A stretch of 64,000 bases of DNA from Paraburkholderia terricola (GTDB taxonomy: Bacteria > Pseudomonadota > Gammaproteobacteria > Burkholderiales > Burkholderiaceae), in NCBI RefSeq assembly GCF_900142195.1, contig NZ_FRAB01000007.1, positions 1-64,000 of the forward strand. The letters are read 5' to 3'. Position 1 is the stretch's first letter, and every line of letters starts with the position of its first letter. A program made the position numbers and the translations under genes. This document shows, one piece after another, positions 24,045 through 33,847 of the stretch. A model generated the notes under the pieces. The model saw only the letters and a list, made by a program, of their open reading frames with translations, was not told the origin of the DNA and did not search any database.

Positions 24045-25379
24045 TCATTCCGGCGCGGCGTCCTCCGCTGTGGCGGGCTTGCCGTGACGCAGCACCGCCG
24101 CGCTCGACGGACCCGCTGCGAACGACGGCGCGGCGCGTTTCACACGCCTGCCGCGTGACTTGCGCGAGAGCATCGCGAGCCGCTCCTCGAAGGTGCGTAG
24201 GGTCGACTCCGGCGACAGCGCGCGCTCCGCATAACTGCGTGCCGCCTTGCCGAGCGCGGCGCGGCGTGCGGGGTCGCTCGCCAGCGCCATGATCGCGGTG
24301 GCCAGCGCCTTCACGTTATCGGGCGGCACGACCACGCCGCGCGGCGCGACCGCTTCATAAAGCGCGGTGCCGCGGCGCGCCATCGCCACCGTCGCGCGGC
24401 CGCTCGCCAGCATGCCGGTGAGCTTGGACGGCATCATCAGATCGGCGGCGTCCGCGCGTTGCGGCAGCACGTGAATGTCGGCGAGGTTGAGCAGTTCGTT
24501 CAGACGCTCCGCCGGTTGCAGCGGCATGAAGATGCAGTTGGTCAAGCCCGCGCAACGCTCGAACAGACTTTCTTTCGCGGCCCCGCTGCCGCAGAAAACA
24601 AACGTGATATCGGTGCGCCGGGCCAGCGACGCGGCGGCGTCGGCGAGCGTTTCGATGCCCTGCTTCGCGCCCATGTTGCCGGAGTACAGCACCACCTTCT
24701 GCCCGGCCGGAATGCCCAGCAAGCTCCGGTATTCGCTCGCTCGCGCAAGCGGAAAAACGGCGGACACGTCGACCCAGTTGGGCAGGCACACCACCCGCGA
24801 GCGATCCACGCCCTTGGCCGCCGCGCGCGAACTCATCTGCCGCGTGATCGACGACACGGCATCGAAGCGCCGCAGCAACGCGCGTTCGACCCAGCGCGCC
24901 ACGCGCGCGGCGCGCGAGCTTTTCAGCAGACCCAGTTCGAAGGCCGCGTCGACCTCGTAGTCCTGGATATGCAGCCACGCGCTCGCACCCGTCATGCGCG
25001 CAAGCGCCAGCGCGCCCGGCGCGCACATCAAGGTCGGCGCGATCAGCATCACCGCGTCGGGGCGCCACAGCGCCTGCCAGGCGAGCAGCGGCAGCGAACT
25101 CGCCGCGAAGGTGGCGAGGTGCAGCATCCGCTTGACGCCGCTCGGGCGCGACGGCACCCACAGCGGCGCGCGCCACAGTTCCACGCCGTCGCGCGTTTCG
25201 CGCCGATAGCGCCACCCTGCATAGCCCTCCGCGACGCGCCACTCCGGGTAGTAAGGCGGCGCGCACACCACGCGGACCTCGTGGCCGCGGCTCGTCAGAA
25301 GTGCGGCCATTTCCGCCGTGTACTTGCCCGTTCCCGTCAGCTCAGGCGCGTAGTTGAGACCGTAGATGAGGATCTTCAT
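24045..25379 (-). CDS. wcaI: WcaI/WbuB-type family 4 glycosyltransferase
   Basis: 444 aa. It has the WcaI-type opening MKILIYGLNYAPELTGTGKY (P-E-x-T-G-x-G-K-Y loop) and CAPPYYPEWRVAEGY, then LHIQDYEVDAAFELGLL, a hallmark of this subgroup. The donor half has VVLYSGNMGAKQGIETLADA, ADIHVLPQRADAADLMMPSK and LASGRATVAMARRGTAL. In colanic acid synthesis WcaI adds a sugar (proposed fucose) to the lipid-linked glucose, which fits with Fcl/Gmd and WcaJ just upstream in the same operon. Residues from about 400 onward are a basic low-complexity tail. Confidence 0.88.
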   Translation of the reverse strand: MKILIYGLNYAPELTGTGKYTAEMAALLTSRGHEVRVVCAPPYYPEWRVAEGYAGWRYRRETRDGVELWRAPLWVPSRPSGVKRMLHLATFAASSLPLLAWQALWRPDAVMLIAPTLMCAPGALALARMTGASAWLHIQDYEVDAAFELGLLKSSRAARVARWVERALLRRFDAVSSITRQMSSRAAAKGVDRSRVVCLPNWVDVSAVFPLARASEYRSLLGIPAGQKVVLYSGNMGAKQGIETLADAAASLARRTDITFVFCGSGAAKESLFERCAGLTNCIFMPLQPAERLNELLNLADIHVLPQRADAADLMMPSKLTGMLASGRATVAMARRGTALYEAVAPRGVVVPPDNVKALATAIMALASDPARRAALGKAARSYAERALSPESTLRTFEERLAMLSRKSRGRRVKRAAPSFAAGPSSAAVLRHGKPATAEDAAPE

Positions 25380-25459
25380 TGTGACTGCCAGAACGTGTTA
25401 GGGCTCCGCGGGCGCAATGCTCGCGTCTTGCGGTCATGCGTGCCATCCGTCGCGCAACG

Positions 25460-26602
25460 TCAATCGCGCAACATCAAGGCGCAGCCGCGGGCGATATTGG
25501 CGGCGGCGGAAGGCGGATCGAAACGGCGAATCACATCCATGCAACGATGGGCGGTGCCCGCGGCGTCGGCGAACGCTTCCATCGATTTCAACAGCGTGCG
25601 TTGCAAGCCGGCGACGTCGCCCGCCATGAACGCGTAGCCGCTCACGCCGTCGATCACCAGTTCCGGCACGCAGCCGCAACTCTCGCTGACCACCGCCGGG
25701 CAGCCGTGCGCGAGCGCCTCGTTGACGACGAGGCCCCACGGCTCGCTGTGGCTCGGCAGCACCATGCAGGTGGCGCGGTAATACTCCTGCGTGAGCGGCT
25801 CGTCCTGCAAACTGCCGGCGAAGATCACCGCTTCACCGAGCCCGAGTTCGCCCACCTTCGCGTGCAGCGCGTCGGCCATCGGCCCGGTGCCGACAATGCG
25901 CAGTTGCGCCGCCGGAACGCGCCGCCGCAAACCGGCGAACGCCTCGATCAGCGTGCCGATGCCCTTCTCTTCCGAAAGACGGCCGACGTACAGGAACACG
26001 GGCGGATTGCCGGCACGCGCGGCGACCCGTTCGACCAGCGCGCGCTCCGGCGAAAACGAACCCGGCAGCGCGGCGGCCTGGCAGGGCACGAAAATCTTGT
26101 CGCGTTTCGCGCCGAGCGACAGCAGATACTCGCGGCTGCGCTCGCCGAAACCGAAATAGCCGTCGCAGAGCGAAAAGAACACGCGCTTGGGGATCGACGT
26201 GAGCAGCTTCTTGGGCCGGTCGCGCGCGGTCGAATCGCAAAACACCGCGCGCCGCTTGCCGGTGACGATGCACGCCGCCAGCATCGCCCAGTACTCGGGG
26301 CGGTGATAGCCGGGCAGCACGATCAAATCGGACTTGGCCCGCAATACTTCCCACGTGAGCCGCGCGATCATCTTCAGCGTCGGCACGTCTTCGTAGCAGC
26401 CGTCGAACAGCTTTTGCATCGGATAGCGGTGGTACGAATAGTCGACATCGGAAAAACCCACGCGGTCGTGCTCCGTGTCCGCGATCTGCACCATCGAATA
26501 GCGGATCGCCCCGGATGCCGAAATGTTATGCAGGGCGGAAAACACGACACCCTTGTGGCGCGACCACACGACGTTGTGAAAGATCGTGACTGACGCTGTC
26601 AT
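25460..26602 (-). CDS. Family 4 glycosyltransferase
   Basis: 380-aa GT-B enzyme. N-terminal FHNVVWSRHKGVVFSALHNI, DLIVLPGYHRPEYWAML and RRAVFCDSTARDRPKKLL; donor half FLYVGRLSEEKGIGTLIEAF, LRIVGTGPMADALHAK, VLPSHSEPWGLVVNEALAHG (E-P-W-G-L-V-V-N-E, a textbook E-x7-E) and CPAVVSESCGCVPELV. The G-Y-H-R-P-E-Y-W segment groups it with rhamnosyl/mannosyl-type enzymes of EPS loci, but the donor is not certain. ATG at 26602 chosen over upstream Arg-rich open frame; GAGGAG lies about 11 bases before it. Cotranscribed with fcl and wcaI. Confidence 0.88.
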   Translation of the reverse strand: MTASVTIFHNVVWSRHKGVVFSALHNISASGAIRYSMVQIADTEHDRVGFSDVDYSYHRYPMQKLFDGCYEDVPTLKMIARLTWEVLRAKSDLIVLPGYHRPEYWAMLAACIVTGKRRAVFCDSTARDRPKKLLTSIPKRVFFSLCDGYFGFGERSREYLLSLGAKRDKIFVPCQAAALPGSFSPERALVERVAARAGNPPVFLYVGRLSEEKGIGTLIEAFAGLRRRVPAAQLRIVGTGPMADALHAKVGELGLGEAVIFAGSLQDEPLTQEYYRATCMVLPSHSEPWGLVVNEALAHGCPAVVSESCGCVPELVIDGVSGYAFMAGDVAGLQRTLLKSMEAFADAAGTAHRCMDVIRRFDPPSAAANIARGCALMLRD

Positions 26603-26716
26603 TTTTATGCCGCTCCTCGAAAGATCGTCTCTCCGCGCGGTGCGCGCGCCGCGCCCCCACAACGTCGCGAGGCGCGTCCTCAGCCGGAAATTGAGCTCGC
26701 TTCGCACGGCGCGCAC

Positions 26717-27673
26717 CTAGGCTTGCAGCGTCGCGGGCAGCGAGCCGGCATGCGCTGCGACGAATTGCCGATACGTGGATGCGAGGCCTTCCGCGAGGCC
26801 GATTCGCGCGCGCCAACCCATTTGCGCAAGCCGCGAGACGTCGAGCAGCTTGCGCGGCGTGCCGTCGGGTTTCGAGGCGTCGAACGCGAGTTCGCCCTCG
26901 AAGCCGACCACCTTGCAGATGCCTTCGGCCAGCTCGCGAATCGACAGGTCCTCGCCGACGCCGACGTTGAAGAGCCCCTCGGTCACGTTGTGTTCGAGCA
27001 CGAACAGCGTGGCCGCGGCGAGATCGTCGACGTGGAGGAATTCGCGGCGCGGCGTGCCCGAGCCCCACACCGTCAAACTGGCCGCGCCGTTCAGCCTGGC
27101 TTCGTGCGCCTTGCGCAGCAGCGCGGGCAGCACGTGGCTGCTGTTCAGGTCGTAGTTGTCGTTGGGGCCGTACAGGTTGGTCGGCATCAACGCGACGTAT
27201 TGCGTGTTGTATTCGCGGTTGTACGCCTCGCACAGCTTGAGGCCGGCGATCTTCGCGATCGCATAGGCGTCGTTGGTGGGCTCGAGCGGCGAGGTCAGCA
27301 GATACTCCTCGCGAATCGGCTGCGGGCATTGCTTCGGATAGATGCACGACGAGCCGAAGAACACCAGCCGCTCCACGCGGGCGCGATACGCGGCGTGGAT
27401 CACGTTGGTTTCGATCACGAGGTTTTCGTAGATGAATTCGCCGGGCCGCGACGCATTGGCGAGAATGCCGCCCACGCGCGCCGCCGCGAGCAGCACCACG
27501 TCGATCCGCTCCGCCTCGAAGAAGCGGTTCACGGCGGCCTGATCCATCAGATCGAGTTCCGCCCGCGAACGCGTGACGACGTTGGGATAACCCTCGGCGG
27601 CGAGCCGCCTGACGAGCGCGGAGCCGACCATGCCGCGGTGCCCCGCGACGAAGATGCGTGCCTGTTTGTTCAT
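26717..27673 (-). CDS. fcl: GDP-L-fucose synthase
   Basis: 318-aa NADPH-dependent epimerase-reductase that converts GDP-4-keto-6-deoxymannose to GDP-L-fucose in the cytoplasm. Extended short-chain dehydrogenase features: [19 protein letters not shown] (G-x-x-G-x-x-G), [20 protein letters not shown] (typical of Fcl), [19 protein letters not shown] (catalytic Ser) and [18 protein letters not shown] (Y-x-x-x-K). [21 protein letters not shown] is also diagnostic. The gmd stop lies 5 bp upstream of this ATG; a GTG at 27680-27682 overlapping the gmd stop (GTGA) is an alternative start. Works directly after Gmd. Confidence 0.96.
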   Translation of the reverse strand: MNKQARIFVAGHRGMVGSALVRRLAAEGYPNVVTRSRAELDLMDQAAVNRFFEAERIDVVLLAAARVGGILANASRPGEFIYENLVIETNVIHAAYRARVERLVFFGSSCIYPKQCPQPIREEYLLTSPLEPTNDAYAIAKIAGLKLCEAYNREYNTQYVALMPTNLYGPNDNYDLNSSHVLPALLRKAHEARLNGAASLTVWGSGTPRREFLHVDDLAAATLFVLEHNVTEGLFNVGVGEDLSIRELAEGICKVVGFEGELAFDASKPDGTPRKLLDVSRLAQMGWRARIGLAEGLASTYRQFVAAHAGSLPATLQA

Positions 27674-27678
27674 CGCGC

Positions 27679-28797
27679 TCACTCGTGATGTTCCAGCGCC
27701 GTGAATCCGGCCAGCGTGACGAGCGCGTCACGTCGTGCAATCTGATAATCGGCGCGCACCATTTCCTTGACGAGCGTGCCGAACGGCGTGATGGGCCGCC
27801 AGCCGAGCCTCACGTGCGCCTTCGACGGGTCGCCCAGCAGCGTCTCCACTTCGGCGGGCCGGAAATAGCGCGGATCGACACGCACGATCACGTCGCCCGG
27901 CGACATCTTGACCTCGCGCCCTTCCACCTTTTCGACGATGCCCACCTCATCCACGCCGGTGCCTTCGAACCGCACGGTGACGCCCAGTTCGGCGGCCGCA
28001 TGCTGCACGAACTGACGCACGCTGTACTGCACGCCGGTCGCGATCACGTAATCCTCGGGCTGCTCCTGTTGCAGCATGCGCCACTGCATCTCCACGTAGT
28101 CGCGCGCATGACCCCAGTCGCGCAGCGCCGACAGATTGCCGAGATATAGCGTCTTCTGCATGCCCACCGCGATGCGCGCCACCGCGCGGGTGATCTTGCG
28201 CGTCACGAAAGTCTCGCCGCGCACGGGCGATTCGTGATTGAACAGAATGCCGTTGCACGCATAGAGGCCATAGGCTTCGCGGTAATTGACCGTGGTCCAG
28301 TACGCGAACAGCTTGGCGACCGCATAGGGGCTGCGCGGATAAAACGGCGTGGTCTCCGATTGCGGCACCTGCTGCACGAGGCCGTACAGCTCCGAGGTGG
28401 ACGCCTGGTAAAAACGCGTCTTCTGCTGAAGCCCGAGAATGCGGATCGCCTCGAGAATCCGCAAGGCGCCGAGACCGTCGGCGTTGGCCGTGTATTCCGG
28501 CTCCTCGAACGACACCGCGACGTGGCTCTGCGCCGCGAGGTTGTAGATCTCGTCGGGCTCGACGCGCTGGATCACGCGCAGCAGGCTGGTCGAGTCGGTC
28601 AGATCCGCGTGGTGCAGAAAAAGTCTCTGCTCCGGGTCGTGGGAATCGCGATACAGGTGATCGATCCGGTCGGTATTGAACAGCGATGACCTGCGTTTGA
28701 TGCCATGCACGTCGTAATCCTTGGCGAGCAGCAGCTCGGCCAGGTAGGAGCCATCCTGTCCCGTGACGCCGGTGATCAGCGCGACCTTGCGTTTCAT
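27679..28797 (-). CDS. gmd: GDP-mannose 4,6-dehydratase
   Basis: 372-aa enzyme converting GDP-D-mannose to GDP-4-dehydro-6-deoxy-D-mannose with bound NADP. Near-canonical motifs: [91 protein letters not shown] and [16 protein letters not shown] (Y-x-x-x-K). [19 protein letters not shown] and [20 protein letters not shown] are also typical. GAGGAG lies 9 bases before the ATG. The frame is open far upstream into wzc's antisense frame, but that extension is not coding. Second enzyme of the GDP-fucose branch after ManC. Confidence 0.97.
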   Translation of the reverse strand: MKRKVALITGVTGQDGSYLAELLLAKDYDVHGIKRRSSLFNTDRIDHLYRDSHDPEQRLFLHHADLTDSTSLLRVIQRVEPDEIYNLAAQSHVAVSFEEPEYTANADGLGALRILEAIRILGLQQKTRFYQASTSELYGLVQQVPQSETTPFYPRSPYAVAKLFAYWTTVNYREAYGLYACNGILFNHESPVRGETFVTRKITRAVARIAVGMQKTLYLGNLSALRDWGHARDYVEMQWRMLQQEQPEDYVIATGVQYSVRQFVQHAAAELGVTVRFEGTGVDEVGIVEKVEGREVKMSPGDVIVRVDPRYFRPAEVETLLGDPSKAHVRLGWRPITPFGTLVKEMVRADYQIARRDALVTLAGFTALEHHE

Positions 28798-28828
28798 TGA
28801 GTGTTCTCCTCGTTGAGCTTGTTGTAAT

Positions 28829-28902
28829 GCCAATACCCATGCCCCATGCCCCATGCCCATACCGCGACACGGCCGACCCCGACCCCGACCCCCGACCGTG
28901 GG
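28829..28902. repeat. Low-complexity GCCCCAT / CCGACC runs
   Basis: The gap between wzc and gmd contains three tandem ATGCCC(C) units (about 28837-28858) followed by repeated CCGACC(CC) units (about 28871-28892). These are short slippage-type repeats in an otherwise gene-dense operon. No hairpin of note is formed. Confidence 0.7.
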
Positions 28903-28907
28903 CCGCC

Positions 28908-31142
28908 TCACCCCGCGATGCTGTCGTACCCGTAGTAACCGCCTTGATAGCCCGAGCCGAGGAACGCGCCTTCCTGCGGCACGTCGGTGAGCAGCACGCC
29001 CCTGAGCGCCACGCCGCCGTTGCGCAGCCGCTTGGCGGTTTCGGTGATCTCGTTCAGCGGATGGCGGCCGTGGCGCACCACCAGCAGCGTCGTGCCGGCG
29101 TACTTGCCGATCAGCGTCGAGTCGGTCACCGCCAGCACCGGCGGCGTATCGACGATCACAAGGTCGTAATGCGGCTTCAGTTCGTCGAGCAGGGTCTGGA
29201 AGCGCTTGCTCATCAGCAGTTCCGACGGATGCGAGGGCAGCGTGCCCTTGGCGAGCACGTCGAGGCCGGGCAGCACGTTGCGCTGGATCATCGCGGCCAG
29301 ATCGCCGCCGCTCAGCACGTCGGACAAACCCGGCTGATGGCCGATGCCGAAATGCGAATGCACGTCGCCGCGCCGCATGTCGCCGTCGATGATCAGCACG
29401 CGCTTGTTCGCCGACGCCACCAGCGCCGCGAGATTCACCGAGAGGAACGACTTGCCGGTATCGGGCCGCGAGCCGGTGATCATCACGACGTTGTTCTCGG
29501 CATGATCGAGCGACAGTTGCAGCGAGGTGCGCAGATTGCGCACGCCTTCCACGGCGATGTCCTCCGGCGCCTGTTGCGCGAGCACGTGAAGCCCGCGACG
29601 GCGCAGCATGACGTTTTCCTGCAAGCGCAACTGCGTCTGACTGCGCGGCACCACCGCGAACACCGGCACGCCGAGCACGGCTTCCAGTTCGTCGGGACGC
29701 TCCACGCCGCCGTACATCGCGCGCCTGAAGAAGGTCAGCAGGATGCCGAGCACGAGGCCGCCGCCGAGCGCGATCAGGATCGCCAGCACGCGCTTCGGAC
29801 GCACGGGCTCGTCGGGCGCTTCGGCGAAGTCCACCACGCGCACGCTGCCCACCTGGCCGGCCTTCGCCACGCGCAGTTGCTGCGCGCTGTTGAGCAGGTT
29901 GGTGTACAGCTCCGTGTCGACGTGCACGTCGCGCAACAGGCGCAACGCGGTCTGTTCGGTATCCGGCATCACGGCGACGCTGCGGTTCATGGCGGCCTGC
30001 GCGCCCTGCAAGGCCGCGATCTGCGCGTCGAGCGCGGCCACCGACGGGTGGTTCGCCGTGAAGCGCTGCGACATCTCCGCGCGTTGCTGCTGCAGATCGA
30101 GCAGCTTGGTCTTGTTGTCGACGATCTGCTGCAGCAGCAGCCGGCTTTCCTCGCCGAGGTCGACCGTGCCGTGCGTGTTGCGGAACTTGTTGTAGCGTTG
30201 CTCCGCCTCGTCGAGTTCCTTGCGCAGCCCCGGCAGTTGCTGATCGAGAAACGCGAGCATGTGCTCCGCTTCGGTCGAACGGCTCGCGACATCCTGGCGC
30301 ACGAATTCGCGCGCCATGCTGTTGACGATCGCCGCCGTCAACGCGCTGTCGCCGCCTTCGAGACTCGCGCGAATCACGCCGGACTGCAGCGTGGTTTCGG
30401 CCACCACCAGCGCTTTTTGCAGGCGGTCCACCGTGCTCAGCGTCGAGGCGCGCTGCAATTCGAAACGCGCGCCGGGCGCGCCGACCAGCGAATCGACGCG
30501 CAGCGCGATCGGACCGTCGGCGGTATCGGTTTCCACGGTCTCGCCGACCCGGCCGGACAGAATCGCGATGCCGTTCCGGTCGCGCAGCACGTATGCGCCT
30601 TCGTTGCCCGCGATCAGCGTGAAGGTGGTGTCGTACATCTCCTTCGACGTGTCGAAGCGCGATACCGCGATGCGCTCGTCGCCCCACGCATAGCCCGACA
30701 GATTGATGAACGACGGCAGCCTGAAACCCCATTGCCCGTTCACCAGCCCCGCGATCCTGCCGCCGACCAGCGGCAGATAGCGCGGCGTGGCCGTAATGTC
30801 GAGATGCAGCTTCTTGACGGTTTCCTCGGTGACGAGACGCGACTTCAGCAACTCGATCTCGGCCGCCGTGGAAGGCTTGGTGTCGAACATGCCGGTGAGC
30901 GGCGGCAGCGAATCCTTGCCGTTGCCGTTGTTGTTGCCGGTCTTGTCCTCGACGTGGAACAGCACGTCGGCGCGATACGTCGGCGGCGCGAGGAACGCGT
31001 ACGCGCACCCCAGCGCGAGCGCGATGAGCGTCACCGTGACGATCGTGCGCCAGCCTCGCACGATCGTGCGCAGATAGTCGGACAGGTGAAGCTCATCCTG
31101 CCCGGACACATCCGTATAGCGGTTTTCGAAGTTGATTGCCAT
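28908..31142 (-). CDS. wzc: Wzc/BceF-type tyrosine autokinase, polysaccharide co-polymerase
   Basis: 744-aa inner-membrane protein controlling polymerisation and export with Wza. Order: short cytoplasmic start ([19 protein letters not shown]), TM1 at about 33-53, a large periplasmic coiled-coil region ([20 protein letters not shown]), TM2 ([20 protein letters not shown]), then a cytoplasmic BY-kinase domain with Walker [16 protein letters not shown], Walker A' [15 protein letters not shown] and Walker [13 protein letters not shown]. The C-terminus carries the tyrosine cluster [14 protein letters not shown], four Tyr that are the autophosphorylation sites. ATG at 31142 preferred (GGGTGA upstream); a GTG 9 bp earlier is possible. 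No cognate low-molecular-weight tyrosine phosphatase (Wzb/BceD) is present in the window. Confidence 0.95.
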   Translation of the reverse strand: MAINFENRYTDVSGQDELHLSDYLRTIVRGWRTIVTVTLIALALGCAYAFLAPPTYRADVLFHVEDKTGNNNGNGKDSLPPLTGMFDTKPSTAAEIELLKSRLVTEETVKKLHLDITATPRYLPLVGGRIAGLVNGQWGFRLPSFINLSGYAWGDERIAVSRFDTSKEMYDTTFTLIAGNEGAYVLRDRNGIAILSGRVGETVETDTADGPIALRVDSLVGAPGARFELQRASTLSTVDRLQKALVVAETTLQSGVIRASLEGGDSALTAAIVNSMAREFVRQDVASRSTEAEHMLAFLDQQLPGLRKELDEAEQRYNKFRNTHGTVDLGEESRLLLQQIVDNKTKLLDLQQQRAEMSQRFTANHPSVAALDAQIAALQGAQAAMNRSVAVMPDTEQTALRLLRDVHVDTELYTNLLNSAQQLRVAKAGQVGSVRVVDFAEAPDEPVRPKRVLAILIALGGGLVLGILLTFFRRAMYGGVERPDELEAVLGVPVFAVVPRSQTQLRLQENVMLRRRGLHVLAQQAPEDIAVEGVRNLRTSLQLSLDHAENNVVMITGSRPDTGKSFLSVNLAALVASANKRVLIIDGDMRRGDVHSHFGIGHQPGLSDVLSGGDLAAMIQRNVLPGLDVLAKGTLPSHPSELLMSKRFQTLLDELKPHYDLVIVDTPPVLAVTDSTLIGKYAGTTLLVVRHGRHPLNEITETAKRLRNGGVALRGVLLTDVPQEGAFLGSGYQGGYYGYDSIAG

Positions 31143-31190
31143 AGTGTTCACCCAACAAAGCCCGGCGGTTCAAGGTCCAGATTCGTATCG

Positions 31191-32330
31191 TTATTTGGCG
31201 ACGATGACCCCGGTCACCGCGGCATTGATCGCCGGCAGCAACAGGTTCAGCACGCGGTTGAAGCGAACGAGGCCGCCGTTGTCGACGTAGACCACGTCTT
31301 TCGGCTGAAGCTCGAACTGGTTCGCGAGCACCATCGACACCGGCGACCTCGCGTCGAGGTGGTAGACCTGCGGCTGGTCGCTCGTCGAATTGCGGATCAC
31401 GAAGAGCTGCTTGGTCTCGGCCGTATTCGAATTGAAACTGCCGCTGTCCGACAGCGCCTGCGACAAGGACAGCGTGCCGTTGCGCATCGGCGTGATGGTG
31501 GCCGGCTTGTTGACCTCGCCCATCACGAACACGGCGCTGTCCTCGCGCGAGGCCACCCGCACCAGGTCGCCCGGTTGCAGGTAGATGTCCGACGGATTGC
31601 GGCCGCGCTTGATCAGATCGTCGATGTTCAGCGGATACGTCACGCCCTTGCGGATCAGTTCCACGCGGCTGCGGTCCGCATTGGCGCTGAAGCCGCCGCC
31701 CAGGTTGATCGCGCTCGTGAGCGACATCGGAATGTCGTTGATCGACTGCGCGCCCGGCAGACGCACTTCACCGTCGACGTACACCTGCGCGGCCCGGAAC
31801 GACGCGACCCGCACCGTCACTTCGGGCTTCTGGTACACGACGCTCAGCTTCCTGTGCAGCTCTTTCTGAATCGTGCCGACGTCCTTGCCCGCCACGTGCA
31901 CCGTGCCTGCGTACGGAAACTGCACGTCGCCGTTTTCATCGATCAGAAAACCCGGCGCGGCATCCGACGTCTTCGCGTTCGCCGGCGGCTGACCGAGCGC
32001 GGCGGCGAGTTCGGGGTGATCCCATACGACGATCTGCAACACGTCGCCGGGGCCGACCTTGTACGAGGGCGGCTTGCCGAACAGCCCGGCCGTCTCCGGC
32101 GCCACCCCGGCCGCCTGGCGCGCCGCGTTCATCTTGCGCAGCAGCGCGAGGTTGATGTCGGTGATCGGAATCTGCACCTGCTGCGAGGCCTCGGTGCTGT
32201 ATTCACCGCCCGTGTCCTGTAGGGCGGCAGGCGTGACCAGGTGCTGGCCCGGCGCCAGCGAACAGGCCGAAAGCAGTGTCGCCACTGCGCAAACCAGAAG
32301 ACTTCCCGTGCGTATGACAAGCGAGCTCAT
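31191..32330 (-). CDS. wza: Wza/BceE-type outer-membrane polysaccharide export lipoprotein
   Basis: 379 aa. A lipoprotein signal (LVCAVATLLSACSLAPGQH, lipobox LSAC) anchors it in the outer membrane, where an octamer forms the EPS exit channel. Poly_export domain: YKVGPGDVLQIVVWDHPEL, then GDVQFPYAGTVHVAGKDVG. Two SLBB-type domains follow: VYVDGEVRLPGAQSINDIP and VFVMGEVNKPATITPMRNG. The end (LNLLLPAINAAVTGVIVAK) is the amphipathic helix that forms the outer-membrane barrel. The start is set by an excellent AAGGAGG 6 bases before ATG 32330, not the longer open frame. Sits just upstream of wzc. Confidence 0.95.
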   Translation of the reverse strand: MSSLVIRTGSLLVCAVATLLSACSLAPGQHLVTPAALQDTGGEYSTEASQQVQIPITDINLALLRKMNAARQAAGVAPETAGLFGKPPSYKVGPGDVLQIVVWDHPELAAALGQPPANAKTSDAAPGFLIDENGDVQFPYAGTVHVAGKDVGTIQKELHRKLSVVYQKPEVTVRVASFRAAQVYVDGEVRLPGAQSINDIPMSLTSAINLGGGFSANADRSRVELIRKGVTYPLNIDDLIKRGRNPSDIYLQPGDLVRVASREDSAVFVMGEVNKPATITPMRNGTLSLSQALSDSGSFNSNTAETKQLFVIRNSTSDQPQVYHLDARSPVSMVLANQFELQPKDVVYVDNGGLVRFNRVLNLLLPAINAAVTGVIVAK

Positions 32331-32398
32331 GATGTTTCCTCCTTGCGCCACGGCGGCTGTCCTCGATGGAGGCAGCGTCAGGCGTGCTTGTTGACTGC

Positions 32399-33784
32399 TT
32401 AGTAAGCGTTTCGATGCACTAGTCCGGCAATGATCGTCGCGCCGATGATCCGCATATCGAGCGCGAACGACCAATGCCCCAGGTAATACAGGTCATGCTC
32501 CACGCGCCGCTCCATTTTTTCGATGCGGTCGGTTTCGCCACGAAAGCCGTTTATCTGCGCCCAGCCCGTGATGCCCGGCTTGATCCGGTAGCGATTGATA
32601 TAGCCCGCGACCACCTTCTGATAGAGGTCGTCGTGCTCGAGCGCATGGGGACGCGGTCCGACGACCGACATATCGCCACGCAACACGTTGAAGAATTGCG
32701 GCAGTTCGTCGAGGCTCGTGCGGCGCAGGAAAGCGCCCACCTTCGTGACGCGCGGATCGTCGCGCGTGGCCTGTTTGAGCGTGCCTTTCTGCTCGGTATG
32801 CACACGCATCGAGCGGAACTTGTAGATCGTGAAGACGCGGCCGTCCGCGCCCTTGCGCTTCTGCCTGAAGAAAACCGGGCCGCGCGACGAGAGCTTCACG
32901 GCGATCGCGATCGCGAGCAGGATCGGCGCAAGACAGATCAACACGGCCGCGGCGAACAAGCGGTCGAAGATTTCCTTCTTCAGCATCGAACTCGCCGAGA
33001 GCGGCGACGCGACCAGGTTGATCGCCGGCACGCCGAGCAGATCGATCACGCCGCTGCCTTCGAAAAGCGCGAGACTGCGCACGTCCGGCATGAAACGGAT
33101 GTTCACCAGGTCGTCGCGGAACTCGCCGACGAGCGAGCAGATCAGCGGCTCCTCGGTGAGCGAGAGCATCAGCCAGAGCTCGTGCACGTCGTTGCTTCGG
33201 ATGTAGTCGGCAAGCGCGTCGACGGTGCCGAAAACGGGCACGCGCGAACTGGTCACGGGCGCGGTGTCGGGGCGCGTGTTGTAGACGGCGGCGGCGCGAA
33301 AGCCGGTGGTCGGCGCGGATTCGATGCGGCGGATGATGGCGTCGCATTGCGAGCCGCTGCCGACGATCGCGACCTGGTGCAGGTTCATGCCGTGTTGACG
33401 CGCGCGCGCCAGGACGGCATGCGTGATGAGCCGCCATGAGATCAGCAGGCCGCCGGTCACCGCCGTCCAGTACGAGAACCACAAGCGCGACACGAAGTCG
33501 ATGCGATGCAGCGAATACATCAGCACGAGCGCGCACGCCTGCACCATCAGCCACGCGAGCGAGACCTGGCCCGCGAGAGCGAGCTTGGAGCGGCCGCGCC
33601 ATGATTCGTAGACGCCGAACGCCGGAAAGATGGCCAGCGCGAAGGCGGCGGAAAACATCACCAGCGCCCAATAGAATCCGGATTGAGCGAGATAGTCGAA
33701 GCGGATCTGCGACGCCACCGCCGCACCCGCGAGCACCAGCGCGACATCGAAAACTCGCGCCAGCAAATCCTGGAACCTGCGCAT
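32399..33784 (-). CDS. wcaJ: Undecaprenyl-phosphate glucose phosphotransferase (WcaJ/BceB-like)
   Basis: 461-aa initiating enzyme that transfers a sugar-1-phosphate, most likely glucose, to undecaprenyl phosphate. Four N-terminal membrane spans (residues 10-130), a Rossmann-like CoA-binding-type middle ([19 protein letters not shown]), a fifth membrane segment ([19 protein letters not shown]), then the catalytic bacterial sugar transferase domain: [61 protein letters not shown] and [20 protein letters not shown]. The ribosome site GAGGGAAGC precedes the ATG at 33784. It starts every repeat unit, so it sets the reducing-end sugar of the polymer. Confidence 0.95.
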   Translation of the reverse strand: MRRFQDLLARVFDVALVLAGAAVASQIRFDYLAQSGFYWALVMFSAAFALAIFPAFGVYESWRGRSKLALAGQVSLAWLMVQACALVLMYSLHRIDFVSRLWFSYWTAVTGGLLISWRLITHAVLARARQHGMNLHQVAIVGSGSQCDAIIRRIESAPTTGFRAAAVYNTRPDTAPVTSSRVPVFGTVDALADYIRSNDVHELWLMLSLTEEPLICSLVGEFRDDLVNIRFMPDVRSLALFEGSGVIDLLGVPAINLVASPLSASSMLKKEIFDRLFAAAVLICLAPILLAIAIAVKLSSRGPVFFRQKRKGADGRVFTIYKFRSMRVHTEQKGTLKQATRDDPRVTKVGAFLRRTSLDELPQFFNVLRGDMSVVGPRPHALEHDDLYQKVVAGYINRYRIKPGITGWAQINGFRGETDRIEKMERRVEHDLYYLGHWSFALDMRIIGATIIAGLVHRNAY

Positions 33785-33847
33785 TTTGCTTCCCTCGTTC
33801 TTGCCGTTCTTGCCGTTCTTGTCCGCGAAGCCGTGCCGGCGAGCCGC

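Noticed and set aside
27679..31008. Apparent gmd fused to a long N-terminal extension
   Set aside because: The extension is an out-of-frame reading of wzc. Gmd has a clean start at 28797 with GAGGAG upstream.
28797..32222. Open frame of about 1,140 codons opposite wzc and wza
   Set aside because: Same antisense artefact; no domain, no ribosome site.
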